NCBI GenBank assembly: GCA_000955785.1
Contig: JYOD01000030.1
Location: 63,976-102,417, forward strand
Origin: Burkholderiaceae bacterium 16
Lineage (GTDB): Bacteria; Pseudomonadota; Gammaproteobacteria; Burkholderiales; Burkholderiaceae
DNA length: 38,442 bases
Direction: 5' to 3'
The notes below the pieces were generated by a model, which saw only the letters and a list, made by a program, of their open reading frames with translations, was not told the origin of the DNA and made no database searches. The translations under genes were made by a program, and so were the position numbers. Of this stretch, positions 1 to 8,575 are shown piece after piece. The first letter of the stretch is position 1; each line of letters opens with the position of its first letter.

Positions 1-17
1 GGGGGGGGGGGGGGGGG
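1..17. other. Run of 17 G at the window edge
   Basis: The first 17 bases are all G, followed directly by ordinary GC-rich sequence downstream of the ruvB stop codon. A homopolymer of this length at the very end of a sequence is more like a read or assembly-end artefact than a biological element. Nothing else in positions 1-48 looks like a gene. Confidence 0.6.
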
Positions 18-48
18 CGAGTGGTTGCAAGCGATTGCTATTTCCGGC

Positions 49-1116
49 TTACGCCGGCGGCAGCTCTCCGCTTTCGACGCTCTCGCCGGGCGCGGCCAGG
101 CCGAAGTGGCGGTAGGCGGCGGCAGTGGCCATGCGGCCCCGTGGCGTGCGCTGCAGGTAGCCCTGCTGGATCAGGAAGGGTTCAAGCACATCCTCGATGG
201 TGTCCCGCTCCTCGCCGATGGCGGCGGCAAGGTTGTCGACGCCTACGGGGCCGCCGCTGAATTTGAGCAGGATCGCTTCAAGCAGCTTGCGATCCATCAG
301 GTCGAAGCCGACTGCGTCCACGTCTAGCATGGCGAGGGCGGCGTCGGCAATGGTGCGGGTGATGTTGCCGTCTCCTTTGACCTCCGCATAGTCGCGCACG
401 CGGCGCAGCAGGCGGTTGGCGATCCGTGGCGTGCCGCGCGCGCGGCGCGCGATTTCCAGCGCGCCCATCGGGTCGATGCGGGCACCCAGCAATTGCGCGG
501 AGCGCGTGACGATGCGGCCCAGTTCCTCGGCGGTGTAGAACTCCAGCCGCGCGACGATGCCGAAGCGGTCGCGCAGCGGGTTGGTCAGCATGCCGGCGCG
601 GGTGGTGGCGCCGACCAGCGTGAAGGGCTGCAGATCGAGCTTGACCGAGCGCGCGGCCGGGCCTTCGCCGATCATGATGTCGATCTGGTAGTCCTCCAGG
701 GCCGGGTACAGGATTTCCTCGACCACCGGCGAGAGGCGGTGGATCTCGTCGATGAACAGGACGTCGTTGGCTTCCAGGTTGGTCAGCAATGCGGCCAGGT
801 CGCCGGGGCGCTCCAGCACCGGGCCGGAGGTCTGGCGCAGGTTGACGCCCATCTCACGGGCAATGATGTGCGCCAGCGTCGTCTTGCCCAGTCCCGGCGG
901 CCCGAACAACAGGACATGGTCGAGCGCTTCGCGGCGGTTGCGCGCGGCATGCATGAAAATGTCCAGCTGGCCGCGCACTTTCTCCTGGCCGACGTATTCG
1001 TCGAGCAGCTTGGGGCGCAGCGCCCGCTCGAAGGCCTCCTCGTTGGGGGAGACGGCGGTGGGGGCGATCACGCGATCGGCGCTCCGGTCGGTGGCTAGCT
1101 TGTCGGTTTCGATCAT
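49..1116 (-). CDS. ruvB: Holliday junction branch-migration ATPase RuvB
   Basis: This encodes 355 residues, the usual RuvB length. RuvB is the hexameric AAA+ motor that, loaded by RuvA, drives branch migration of Holliday junctions during recombinational repair. Visible features are the Walker A motif GPPGLGKT at about residues 72-79, Walker B DEIH at 123-126, the sensor stretch VGATTRAG, and a C-terminal winged-helix domain ending near [17 protein letters not shown]. The start at 1116 gives the family N-terminus [10 protein letters not shown]; the open frame runs further upstream but without family similarity. It is the last gene of a minus-strand run, 127 bases after ruvA. Confidence 0.97.
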   Translation of the reverse strand: MIETDKLATDRSADRVIAPTAVSPNEEAFERALRPKLLDEYVGQEKVRGQLDIFMHAARNRREALDHVLLFGPPGLGKTTLAHIIAREMGVNLRQTSGPVLERPGDLAALLTNLEANDVLFIDEIHRLSPVVEEILYPALEDYQIDIMIGEGPAARSVKLDLQPFTLVGATTRAGMLTNPLRDRFGIVARLEFYTAEELGRIVTRSAQLLGARIDPMGALEIARRARGTPRIANRLLRRVRDYAEVKGDGNITRTIADAALAMLDVDAVGFDLMDRKLLEAILLKFSGGPVGVDNLAAAIGEERDTIEDVLEPFLIQQGYLQRTPRGRMATAAAYRHFGLAAPGESVESGELPPA

Positions 1117-1243
1117 GTTTCTGGTGCGGGCAAAGTGGTTGGATTGTAGCCCTTCCGGGCACGGCGCCGGCCGCACGGGCCCGGTGCAGCCAGCGCAGTC
1201 TCAATCCTGGAAGCGCCCCCGGCTTGCCCTCGATCCGGCCCGG

Positions 1244-1825
1244 TCAGCCCTTGGACAGGGATTTCAGCGCCAGCTTGATGCCGTCCGACACGCCGGTGCC
1301 CGCCGGCACTTGCTTGATGGCCAGCGCCGCCTCTTTCTCCGAATAGCCGAGCGCCAGCAGCGCGTTGAGGATATCGACGGCGTTGTCGTGCACCGGCGTG
1401 CTGCCGGGCGCGTGGCCAAGCTCGGCGCCGAGCTTGCCCTTGAGTTCGAGCAGCAGGCGCTCGGCGGTCTTCTTGCCGATGCCCGGCACCCGCGTCAGGC
1501 GTCCGGCTTCCTGCAGCGTGATCGCCTGTGCCAGCTCGCTGACCGACATCCCCGAGAGCACCGCCAGCGCCATGCGCGCGCCGATGCCTGTGATCTTGAT
1601 CAGTTCGCGGAAGGTGTTGCGCTCGGTGGCGCTGCCGAATCCGTACAGCAGGTGCGCGTCCTCGCGCACGATCTGCTGCGTCAGCAGGGTGACGGGCTGG
1701 CCGACGGCGGGCAGGTTGTAGAACGTACTCATCGGCACGTCGATCTCATAGCCGACGCCGTGGCAATCGACCAGCAGGTGCGGGGGATTCTTCTCGATGA
1801 GTGTGCCGGCGATGCGTCCGATCAT
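1244..1825 (-). CDS. ruvA: Holliday junction DNA-binding protein RuvA
   Basis: This encodes 193 residues, the standard RuvA size. RuvA tetramers bind the four-way junction and recruit RuvB. The N-terminal OB-fold begins [18 protein letters not shown]. Paired helix-hairpin-helix motifs follow ([15 protein letters not shown] and [17 protein letters not shown]), and the C-terminal domain that contacts RuvB contains [19 protein letters not shown]. The ATG at 1825 was chosen because family similarity starts exactly there. It lies upstream of ruvB on the same strand. A GDPD lipoprotein gene separates it from ruvC, so the compact ruvCAB order is interrupted. Confidence 0.97.
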   Translation of the reverse strand: MIGRIAGTLIEKNPPHLLVDCHGVGYEIDVPMSTFYNLPAVGQPVTLLTQQIVREDAHLLYGFGSATERNTFRELIKITGIGARMALAVLSGMSVSELAQAITLQEAGRLTRVPGIGKKTAERLLLELKGKLGAELGHAPGSTPVHDNAVDILNALLALGYSEKEAALAIKQVPAGTGVSDGIKLALKSLSKG

Positions 1826-1983
1826 GGTGTGGTGTCTGCTGCGAATTGCGGCGCGCGCGCCTGGAATCAGTGAAGTGCGACAGGAGCGGCGCCCGAAGCG
1901 CCTCGCCATCGCGAAGCCCGCCAGTGTAGCCCAGCGTGCGGCGCGCCGGCGATCCGCGCGCCGCTTTCCCGGTTTGCTCCGGG

Positions 1984-3159
1984 CTAGCGTCCCGGCGTGT
2001 CCACCGCTTGCCGGCCCAGCGCCGGATCATCAGTGAAGAAACCGTCGATATCGGCGGCGAGGAAGGCCTGTACCTCGCGCACCATGCCGGCGGGACTGCG
2101 CGTGGCATCGTCGCCGCCGGTGCGCAGGTTGCGCGGCAGGAAGCTGTTCTCCGGGCGGAAGGTATAGGGATGGACCAGCAGCCCGGCGGCGTGCGCGCTG
2201 CGCACCAGCGCGGTCGGCGTGCCGAGGTTGCCGTTGGCGTCGCGCGGCACCACGTTGGATTTCTCCGGGCCGATGCCGTTGGCGTAGCTGGCCACCTCGC
2301 GCAGCCCGACCGGCGTCATCATGTCGGCGAACGTGCGCGTATCGCCGGCCAGGCGCCAGTCGGCCGGGCGGTTCCTGGCGCCGCCCACCAATTGCACGAG
2401 CTTTACGTTGGGCATGCTGTTGCCCAGGCGCTGGTGCAGATCGCGCAGGTTGCCGGTCTCGAACGACTGCACGAAAACCGGCGCGCTGCGCGTGTATGCG
2501 TGTGCCCGCAGCGTGGCCACCAGTTTTTCTTCCAGCGGCAGACCGATGCCGCGGAAATAGCTCGGGTGCTTGGTTTCCGGATAGAGCCCGATCACCCGTC
2601 CGCTGCGCTGCGAAGCCTTGGCAACCATCTCGATGATTTCATCGAAGGTGGGGATGTCGTACTTGTCGTTGTACTGGGTATTGGCCTTGCGCAACTGCGG
2701 AATGCGCTCGCGCGCGCGCAGCGTCTTCAGTTCGGCCAGCGTGAAGTCTTCGGTGAACCAGCCATCCAGGCGCTCGCCGTCGATCACCTTGATGCGCTTG
2801 CGGCTGGCGAACTGAGGCAGCTCGGCTACGTTGGTCGTGGTGCCGATCTCGTTCTCGTGGCGGGCCACCAGCACGCCGTCGCGGGTCATCACCAGGTCAG
2901 GTTCGACCACGTCGGCGCCGTCGTCGATGGCACGCTCGTAGGAAGCCAGCGTGTGTTCCGGGCGCAGCGCGCTGGCGCCGCGATGCCCGATCACCAGGGC
3001 CTTGGGTGCGGCAGGCGCCGGGCCCGGAGCCGGGGTTGCGGGCGCGGTGGCAACAGGCGGCGCCGCGCAGCCGGCGAGGATCGCGGCGGCAAGCGCGGAC
3101 AACAGCGCAGGCAGGCGGAGGGATCGGGACGAACTCAAGGCGCGGAACGAGCGGGGCAT
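1984..3159 (-). CDS. Glycerophosphodiester phosphodiesterase, probable lipoprotein
   Basis: The predicted protein has 391 residues. The N-terminus is a lipoprotein signal: a basic start, a hydrophobic stretch, and lipobox LAGC with the acylated cysteine at about residue 31. A Pro/Ala-rich linker to about residue 52 follows. The catalytic GDPD domain then begins at [15 protein letters not shown], with His59 and Arg60 of the HRG motif and the acidic [10 protein letters not shown] and ARHE motifs that bind metal and substrate. Such enzymes hydrolyse deacylated phospholipids to glycerol-3-phosphate and an alcohol, here presumably in the periplasm. The much longer open frame upstream of 3159 runs through ruvC and is not coding. 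The gene lies between ruvC and ruvA, an unusual place. It resembles GlpQ, but I do not assign that symbol. Confidence 0.9.
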   Translation of the reverse strand: MPRSFRALSSSRSLRLPALLSALAAAILAGCAAPPVATAPATPAPGPAPAAPKALVIGHRGASALRPEHTLASYERAIDDGADVVEPDLVMTRDGVLVARHENEIGTTTNVAELPQFASRKRIKVIDGERLDGWFTEDFTLAELKTLRARERIPQLRKANTQYNDKYDIPTFDEIIEMVAKASQRSGRVIGLYPETKHPSYFRGIGLPLEEKLVATLRAHAYTRSAPVFVQSFETGNLRDLHQRLGNSMPNVKLVQLVGGARNRPADWRLAGDTRTFADMMTPVGLREVASYANGIGPEKSNVVPRDANGNLGTPTALVRSAHAAGLLVHPYTFRPENSFLPRNLRTGGDDATRSPAGMVREVQAFLAADIDGFFTDDPALGRQAVDTPGR

Positions 3160-3218
3160 GCGGCATCCATTGGCAGGGAACCGCTCGATTGTAAGAGACT
3201 TGCCGGTGCAGGCCGGGC

Positions 3219-3764
3219 TTAGCCGATCAGGCGGCCGCGCCGTACGCGCATGCCCTTGCGTATCAGGTCCGGAGCCAGCCCGGTCAGCGCGTCGAGCGTA
3301 TTGCTGCCATTGGCATGGCAGATGGCCATGCCAAGCGCATCCGCGGCGTCGGAGCTGGGCCGGCCCGTCAAGCTCAGCAGACGCATCACCATCTCCTGCA
3401 CCTGTTCCTTGTTGGCGCGGCCGTAGCCGACGACTGCCACTTTCAACTGGAGGGCGGTGTACTCGAACACCGGCAGGCCGTAACTCACCAGGCCGCAGAT
3501 TGCCGCGCCGCGGGCCTGGCCCAGCAGGAGCGTGGATTGCGGGTTGACGTTGACGAACACCTTCTCGATCGCTGCGCAATCAGGGGCGTAGGTGCGGGTG
3601 ACTTCGCTGATGCCGTCGAAGAGGGTCTTCAGCCTTGCAGGCAAGCCGCTGTCGCCGTCGCTCTTGATGGTGCCGGAGGCGATGTAGGTTAGCTTGTTGC
3701 CGTGCTTTTCCAGCACGCCGAAGCCGGTGGTGCGGAGGCCGGGGTCGATGCCGAGGATACGCAT
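3219..3764 (-). CDS. ruvC: Crossover junction endodeoxyribonuclease RuvC
   Basis: This encodes 181 residues, a typical RuvC. RuvC is the dimeric resolvase that nicks Holliday junctions symmetrically. The four acidic metal ligands of the RNase H fold are visible: Asp7 in GIDPG, Glu67 in AAIEKVF, and Asp139 and Asp142 in [14 protein letters not shown]. The ATG at 3764 gives the canonical [16 protein letters not shown] start; the open frame extends upstream without similarity. Upstream is a 445-base gap holding a dispersed repeat, and beyond that is the stop of purH. ruvC may therefore have its own promoter, though I see no clear one. Confidence 0.97.
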   Translation of the reverse strand: MRILGIDPGLRTTGFGVLEKHGNKLTYIASGTIKSDGDSGLPARLKTLFDGISEVTRTYAPDCAAIEKVFVNVNPQSTLLLGQARGAAICGLVSYGLPVFEYTALQLKVAVVGYGRANKEQVQEMVMRLLSLTGRPSSDAADALGMAICHANGSNTLDALTGLAPDLIRKGMRVRRGRLIG

Positions 3765-3867
3765 GGGGTTTGTTGCTCGGCTAATGAGGGTGATTGCGTG
3801 ATTGGGGGATTGTAGCGCCGAGTTTGCTTTTGGGGATTTTGGGGGGGGCGTAGCTAAAGGCAACTGC

Positions 3868-4057
3868 TTGACTTCAAAGTCAAAGGCTTAAAGTCAAAAG
3901 CAGTTTCACCACCCCTGCGGGGCGGCGGCCTACTTTCTTGTCTCGCCAAGAAAGTAGGCAAAGAAGGCGCCCCATACGGGATAGGCAAACCTTCACGGCT
4001 CGCTTCGCATCGCGGGGCCGTGTGGCCCGCCCCTCGGGCGCTCCACACGGCTACACC
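3868..4057 (+). repeat. Modular dispersed palindromic repeat, copy A
   Basis: This is copy A of an element also found at 31249-31455 in the same orientation. From left to right it holds: a pair of AAAGTCAAA boxes (3876 and 3890); a small GC hairpin CCCC/GGGG (3912-3922); a 13-bp perfect palindrome with arms at 3928-3940 and 3947-3959 (arm GCCTACTTTCTTG, loop TCTCGC); a shared block 3995-4014; and a terminal 9-bp stem GCCGTGTGG/CCACACGGC (4017-4025 with 4043-4051) enclosing a second 5-bp stem. It ends with GGCTACACC. The 51-base core 3929-3979 matches copy B at 49 positions. It fills the gap between the purH stop and the ruvC start. No convincing protein is encoded. It looks like a REP/BIME-type family, but the name is unknown to me. 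Confidence 0.85.
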
Positions 4058-4100
4058 CATGGTGATCTGGCGCTATCGCTAATCCTTGCCGCCGGTTGGC

Positions 4101-4140
4101 TCCCCCCTCCCGCTTGTGGGAGAGGGGCCGGGGGAGAGGG
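4101..4140 (+). repeat. Short CTCCC...GGGAG hairpin sequence, possible second repeat family
   Basis: Between copy A and the purH stop lies a pyrimidine-rich block followed by CTCCCGCTTGTGGGAG (4107-4122) and a purine-rich tail of GGGG and GAGAGGG. The inner arms form a 5-bp stem plus a wobble pair. Similar CTCCCGC-type blocks are frequent intergenic repeats in Burkholderiaceae and Xanthomonadaceae genomes as I remember them. Only one copy is in this window, so membership of a family is inferred. On the minus strand it lies 70-110 bases downstream of purH and might act as a transcript-end structure. Confidence 0.45.
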
Positions 4141-4209
4141 CGGGCGCTTGCTATGCCACGATGGGTTGTTTGCCCAGCCCGTGACAACCGCCCGGACCGG
4201 GCCCGGACC

Positions 4210-5784
4210 TCAATGCCGGAAGTGGCGGACGCCGGTCAGCACCATCGCCACGCCGCGCTCGTCCGCTGCGGCGATCACTTCGTCATCGCGCATGGAGCCG
4301 CCCGGCTGGATCACGCAGGTGGCACCTGCATCCACCACCACGTCCAGGCCGTCGCGGAACGGGAAGAAGGCGTCCGAAGCCACCGCCGAGCCCGCCAGCG
4401 TGAGACCGGCGTTCTGTGCCTTGATGCTGGCGATCCGGGCCGAATCGACCCGGCTCATCTGGCCCGCGCCAACGCCCAGCGTCATCCCGCCGCCACAGAA
4501 CACGATGGCGTTCGACTTGACGAACTTGGCCACGCGCCATGCAAACATCAGGTCGGCCATTTCCTTCGGGGTCGGCTGGCGCTTGGTCACCACGCGCAGT
4601 TCGTCCTGTTGCACATTCCTAGCGTCCGGGCTCTGCACCAGCAGGCCGCCGCCGACACGCTTGAAGTCAAACGGGTTGAGGCCCGCGCCCAGCGGGATTT
4701 CCAGCAGGCGCACGTTCTGCTTGGCGGTGAACACCGCGCGCGCGCCGGCGGTGAAGGACGGGGCGATCAGCACTTCGACGAATTGCTTGGCCACGACCTG
4801 CGCGGCGGCTTCGTCAAGTTCGGCGTTGAAGGCGATGATGCCGCCGAAGGCCGAGGTCGAGTCGGTCTTGAAAGCCTTTTCATAGGCTTCCAGCGCGTTG
4901 GCGCCTACCGCCACGCCGCACGGGTTGGCGTGCTTGATGATCACGCAGGCTGCGCCGATGGCAGGGTCGAAGGACTTGACGCATTCCCACGCGGCGTCGG
5001 CGTCGGCGATGTTGTTGTAGGACAGTTCCTTGCCCTGCAGCTGCTTGTAGTTGGCCAGCGCGCCTTCGGGTGCCTTCAGGTCGCGGTAGAACGCGGCCGA
5101 CTGGTGCGGGTTCTCGCCGTAGCGCATTTCCTGCACCTTCTCGAAGGCCAGATTGAGCGTCTGCGGGTAGGCGCTGCGGGTCTGGTGCGACTTGTCCGCG
5201 CCGAGGCTGGTCAGGTAGTTGGTGATTGCGCCGTCATACTGCGCGGTGTGGGCGAACACCTTGGTGGCCAGGCGGAAATTGGTCTCGTAGCCGACGCTGT
5301 TGGCGTTGGCGCGCATTTCGGCCAGCACCGGCGCGTAGTCGGCCGGGTCCACCACGACGGTGACGTCGCGGTGGTTCTTGGCGGCCGAGCGCAGCATGGT
5401 GGGGCCGCCGATGTCGATGTTCTCGATGGCGTCCGGCAGCGTGCAGTCATCCTTGGCCACGGTCTGCTGGAACGGGTACAGGTTGACCACCAGCAGGTCG
5501 ATGGTGGGGATGTTGTGCTCGGCCAGCGCGGCCATGTGCTCGGGCAGGTCGCGGCGGGCCAGGATTCCGCCATGCACCTTCGGGTGCAGGGTCTTGACGC
5601 GGCCGTCGAGCATTTCGGGGAAACCGGTGTAGTCGGCCACTTCCGTGACCGGCAAGCCGGCTTCGGCGAGCAGCTTGGCGGTGCCGCCGGTGGAGAGCAG
5701 CGTGACGCCGAGCGTGTTGAGCTCGCGGGCAAATTCGACGATGCCGGTCTTGTCGGATACGGAGAGGAGGGCTTGCTTGATCAT
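4210..5784 (-). CDS. purH: Bifunctional AICAR formyltransferase / IMP cyclohydrolase PurH
   Basis: This encodes 524 residues, full length for PurH, which carries out the last two steps of de novo IMP synthesis in the cytoplasm. The N-terminal IMP cyclohydrolase domain (about 1-200) shows [41 protein letters not shown] and VNLYPF. The C-terminal formyltransferase domain carries RYGENPHQ, the catalytic Lys-His pair in [13 protein letters not shown], and the family ending [25 protein letters not shown] split across the last 60 residues. The ATG at 5784 gives [12 protein letters not shown]; an in-frame ATG five codons upstream is less likely. It follows fis by 16 bases, so dusB-fis-purH is probably one transcript. 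Confidence 0.97.
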   Translation of the reverse strand: MIKQALLSVSDKTGIVEFARELNTLGVTLLSTGGTAKLLAEAGLPVTEVADYTGFPEMLDGRVKTLHPKVHGGILARRDLPEHMAALAEHNIPTIDLLVVNLYPFQQTVAKDDCTLPDAIENIDIGGPTMLRSAAKNHRDVTVVVDPADYAPVLAEMRANANSVGYETNFRLATKVFAHTAQYDGAITNYLTSLGADKSHQTRSAYPQTLNLAFEKVQEMRYGENPHQSAAFYRDLKAPEGALANYKQLQGKELSYNNIADADAAWECVKSFDPAIGAACVIIKHANPCGVAVGANALEAYEKAFKTDSTSAFGGIIAFNAELDEAAAQVVAKQFVEVLIAPSFTAGARAVFTAKQNVRLLEIPLGAGLNPFDFKRVGGGLLVQSPDARNVQQDELRVVTKRQPTPKEMADLMFAWRVAKFVKSNAIVFCGGGMTLGVGAGQMSRVDSARIASIKAQNAGLTLAGSAVASDAFFPFRDGLDVVVDAGATCVIQPGGSMRDDEVIAAADERGVAMVLTGVRHFRH

Positions 5785-5800
5785 GGCTGTGGGGAACACT

Positions 5801-6034
5801 TCAAAGTAAACCGTGCTGCTGCAACTTCTTGCGCAGCGTATTGCGATTGATGCCCAGGTAGGCGGCGGCGAGCGACTGGTTGCGCTCGGCGCGCGCCATC
5901 ACTGCTTCAAGCAGCGGCCGTTCCACGGCTTCGAGCACCATGTTGTACATATTCGACGGCTCTTCGCCGTCCAGGTCGCGAAAGTAGGCACCCAGGCTGT
6001 CCCGGATGCACTGGTCGATAGCGTTGCGGCTCAT
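5801..6034 (-). CDS. fis: Fis-family DNA-binding protein
   Basis: This encodes 77 residues. Fis is a small dimeric nucleoid protein that bends DNA and regulates transcription and recombination. The C-terminal helix-turn-helix [20 protein letters not shown] is well preserved, as is the preceding dimer core [16 protein letters not shown]. It is shorter than the 98-residue enterobacterial Fis because the N-terminal beta-hairpin region is abbreviated, which is common in beta-proteobacteria. Its ATG at 6034 overlaps the dusB stop by four bases (ATGA), so the two are translationally coupled. The dusB-fis pairing is the same as in enterobacteria. Confidence 0.93.
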   Translation of the reverse strand: MSRNAIDQCIRDSLGAYFRDLDGEEPSNMYNMVLEAVERPLLEAVMARAERNQSLAAAYLGINRNTLRKKLQQHGLL

Positions 6035-7167
6035 GCGGCAAGCAACTCCCCGTTATTGTTGTTGTTCGACTCGTTGCGTTTCTCTTCGTCGGCGTCGTCC
6101 GCGCCTTCCTCCACATAGACCAGGCGCTCGGACAGCTGCGCCTGCTCGTCGAAGAAGGCGTTGACCGCGGCCAGCTGGGCCGTGGTGCTGTCCAGCGTGT
6201 TCATGCGGTGGCGGAACAGGTTGGCGCCGGCCAGGCCGCGCGTGTACCAGGCAATGTGCTTGCGCGCGGTGCGCACGCCGGTGAACTCGCCGTAGAAGTC
6301 GTAGTGATCTTCCAGGTGCGCGTTCATGATGGCGCGGATCTCTGCGACTTCCGGTGGCGGCAGCAGCTCGCCGGTGGCCAGGTAGTGCTCGATCTCGCGG
6401 AACAGCCAGGGCCGGCCCTGCGCCGCGCGGCCAATCATGATGGCATCGGCGCCCGTCACGGCGAGCACATGCTTGGCTTTTTGCGGCGAGGTGACATCGC
6501 CATTGGCGACCACGGGAATCGAGACCGCTGCCTTGACCGCGGCAATGGTCTCGTACTCGGCTTCCCCCTTGTACAAATCGGCGCGCGTGCGGCCGTGCAC
6601 GGTGAGCATGCTGATGCCGGCATCCTCGACCATGCGGGCCACGCGCAGCGCATTGCGGTTCTGGCGGTCCCAGCCGGTGCGGATCTTGAGCGTGACGGGC
6701 ACGCGGTCGCCAACCGCGGCGACCACCGCCTCGACGATGCGTACCACCAGCGGCTCGTTCTGCAGCAGCGCCGAGCCGGCGGCGACATTGCACACCTTCT
6801 TCGCCGGGCAGCCCATGTTGATGTCGATGATCTGCGCGCCGCGATCCACGTTATAGCGCGCCGCCTCGGCCATCATGGCGGGCTCCGCACCCGCGATCTG
6901 GACCGAGATCGGCTCGACTTCGCCGGTGTGGTTGGCGCGGCGCATGGTCTTCTCGCTCTTCCACAGCTGTGCGTTGGAGGCGACCATCTCGGACACCGCA
7001 TAGCCCGCGCCGAGCTGCTTGCAGAGCTGGCGGAAGGGCCGGTCCGTCACACCGGCCATGGGCGCGACGAACAGGTTGTTGCGGAGTTGGTGCGGTCCGA
7101 TTTGCACGATATAAGACTGGCGAGGGCCGCCGGGCGGCCCGCAACGAGACAAAAATGAAAATGGCAT
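6031..7167 (-). CDS. dusB: tRNA-dihydrouridine synthase B
   Basis: This is an FMN- and NADPH-dependent enzyme that reduces uridine to dihydrouridine in tRNA. The TIM-barrel core starts at IGPHQLRNNLFVAPMAGVTD, continues with SEMVASNAQLW, and has the catalytic cysteine motif INMGCPAKKVCN and the phosphate-binding stretch DAIMIGRAAQGRPWLF. The start is uncertain. The ATG at 7167 gives 378 residues but adds a stretch of about 20 residues (FSFLSRCGPPGG and on) with no family likeness. A GTG at 7107, just before QIGPHQL, would give 358 residues, closer to the usual length. Neither has a well-spaced ribosome site. Its stop overlaps the fis start. Confidence 0.95.
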   Translation of the reverse strand: MPFSFLSRCGPPGGPRQSYIVQIGPHQLRNNLFVAPMAGVTDRPFRQLCKQLGAGYAVSEMVASNAQLWKSEKTMRRANHTGEVEPISVQIAGAEPAMMAEAARYNVDRGAQIIDINMGCPAKKVCNVAAGSALLQNEPLVVRIVEAVVAAVGDRVPVTLKIRTGWDRQNRNALRVARMVEDAGISMLTVHGRTRADLYKGEAEYETIAAVKAAVSIPVVANGDVTSPQKAKHVLAVTGADAIMIGRAAQGRPWLFREIEHYLATGELLPPPEVAEIRAIMNAHLEDHYDFYGEFTGVRTARKHIAWYTRGLAGANLFRHRMNTLDSTTAQLAAVNAFFDEQAQLSERLVYVEEGADDADEEKRNESNNNNNGELLAA

Positions 7168-7306
7168 ACCCTGCCGAAACGTTGCTCGGCGTCATTCAGT
7201 GGGCATGTGCGAGGGCAGGATTTTACCGCCAAACGGCCCGGGTTGCTCAAGATTTGAGCAAATATTGCTCCGGTCCGGGTGGCAGGCGAGGGTGCCGGCG
7301 CCGCCG

Positions 7307-8575
7307 CTAGCGGCGCGTGCCGTACATCATCTGGCGCGCCAGCGCGTCCTTGAGCGGGCCCAGGCAGGCAAGCGCCGCCAGCGACGCGCCGCGCGCGTGG
7401 GCGGCGAGCGGGTAGGAGACGCCGAACACGCGGGGCAGCAGGTCGGTTACGCCGATGGTGATGGCGCGATCCCGCTTTTGTTGCGCCGCAAACGCCAGCA
7501 AGGCCTGCGGTCCGCAGTCTGCGCGCAGGGCGCCAGCCAGGGCAAAGGCGTCGCGCAGGCCCAGGTTGAGGCCCTGGCCGGCGACGGGATGGAGTGTCTG
7601 CGCCGCATTGCCGACCGCGACGATGCGGCCCTGCACGGTGACTGGCGCGGCATTCAGCCCGAGCGGGAAGGCGTGCCGCTTGCCGATGCCGGTGAAGCGG
7701 CCCATGCGCGGGCCGAAGGCTTGCTCCAGCTCGGTGAGGAACTCGGCCTCGGGCAATGCCAGGCGGTGCGCCGCCTGCTCCGGCGGACAGCACCAGACCA
7801 GGGCGTAGCCGGGCGTGCCGTGCTCCTCATGTGGCAGCAGCGCCAGCGGCCCTTCCTCGGTGAAGCGTTCCCAGGCCCAGCCCGGCTGCGGGCGCGAGCA
7901 CGCCACATGGGCAACGATCGCGGTCTGGCCATAGTCGCGCCGGTATTTTTGACCCTGGATGCCGCGGGTGGACTGCTGGTGGAACAGCCCGCCTTCGGCT
8001 TGCACAGCCAGGCGCGCGTTAAAGACGACGGGCTGGCGGTCATGCGTATGGCCGCTCAGGTGTACCAGCCCGCCGCTTTCGTTTGCAATGCGGTCTGCGC
8101 CGGCATGCGGGGAGCGCTGCTCCAGGTGATCGATGCGCGTGTCGTAGGCTCGCGCCAGGCGCTCGCCGTCGGTGCCGGGGGCGTCATGGATCGCCTGGCC
8201 CAGCGCGCGTTCAAGTGATTCGCACAGATCGCCGTAGCGCACCACGTAACCGAGCGCGGGAACATCGTAGTCGTCCCGGTGCAGCTTGACGTGGCCAAAG
8301 CGCCCGCGTTGCGATACGTGGATATGCTCGATCGGCGTGACCGCCCGGGGCCAGGCGCCGATCTGCTCCAGCAACTGGCGGCTGCCGTAGGACAGCGCAA
8401 TGGCGCGCGGGTCGCGCGCCGCGCGCGCCGGGGTGGCGGCGTCGATCAGCGTCAGGCGCCACGGACTCCTGCGCAGCAGCAGGCATGCCAGCGCCAGGCC
8501 TACCGGCCCCGCGCCGACGATGGCGATATCCGCGAGGTCCGCGCCGGGGGAGCGTTCAGTGCTTGCCGGACTCAT
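7307..8575 (-). CDS. ubiH: UbiH/UbiF-family FAD-dependent ubiquinone biosynthesis hydroxylase
   Basis: The predicted protein has 422 residues. It is a flavin monooxygenase of the UbiH/UbiF/VisC group, which hydroxylates the aromatic ring of ubiquinone precursors at the inner membrane. The dinucleotide-binding motif IVGAGPVGLALACLL lies at residues 19-33. DPRAIALSYGSRQLLEQIG follows, and the second FAD motif reads GNAAQTLHPVAGQGLNLGLRDA, with the GNAAQ wording typical of UbiH rather than GDAAH. The ATG at 8575 overlaps the end of the upstream unknown gene by 20 bases, which suggests translational coupling. Position-specific activity cannot be fixed from sequence, so the symbol is a best match. 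Confidence 0.85.
   Translation of the reverse strand: MSPASTERSPGADLADIAIVGAGPVGLALACLLLRRSPWRLTLIDAATPARAARDPRAIALSYGSRQLLEQIGAWPRAVTPIEHIHVSQRGRFGHVKLHRDDYDVPALGYVVRYGDLCESLERALGQAIHDAPGTDGERLARAYDTRIDHLEQRSPHAGADRIANESGGLVHLSGHTHDRQPVVFNARLAVQAEGGLFHQQSTRGIQGQKYRRDYGQTAIVAHVACSRPQPGWAWERFTEEGPLALLPHEEHGTPGYALVWCCPPEQAAHRLALPEAEFLTELEQAFGPRMGRFTGIGKRHAFPLGLNAAPVTVQGRIVAVGNAAQTLHPVAGQGLNLGLRDAFALAGALRADCGPQALLAFAAQQKRDRAITIGVTDLLPRVFGVSYPLAAHARGASLAALACLGPLKDALARQMMYGTRR

Noticed and set aside
1..17. G-run as a quadruplex or phase-variable tract
   Set aside because: It is at the extreme window edge, unbroken by other bases and downstream of a housekeeping gene; an artefact is the simpler explanation.
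3938..4200. Short open frame across repeat copy A
   Set aside because: Such frames arise because the repeat lacks stop codons in one frame. The sequence between copies changes by insertions not in multiples of three, so it is not conserved as protein.
3765..4209. tRNA or small RNA gene in the purH-ruvC gap
   Set aside because: No cloverleaf or TTCGANTC-type T-loop is present; the structure seen is explained by the two repeats.
4096..5850. 584-residue open frame antisense to purH
   Set aside because: It has the same shadow signature, with no ribosome site or family resemblance; purH on the other strand is certain.
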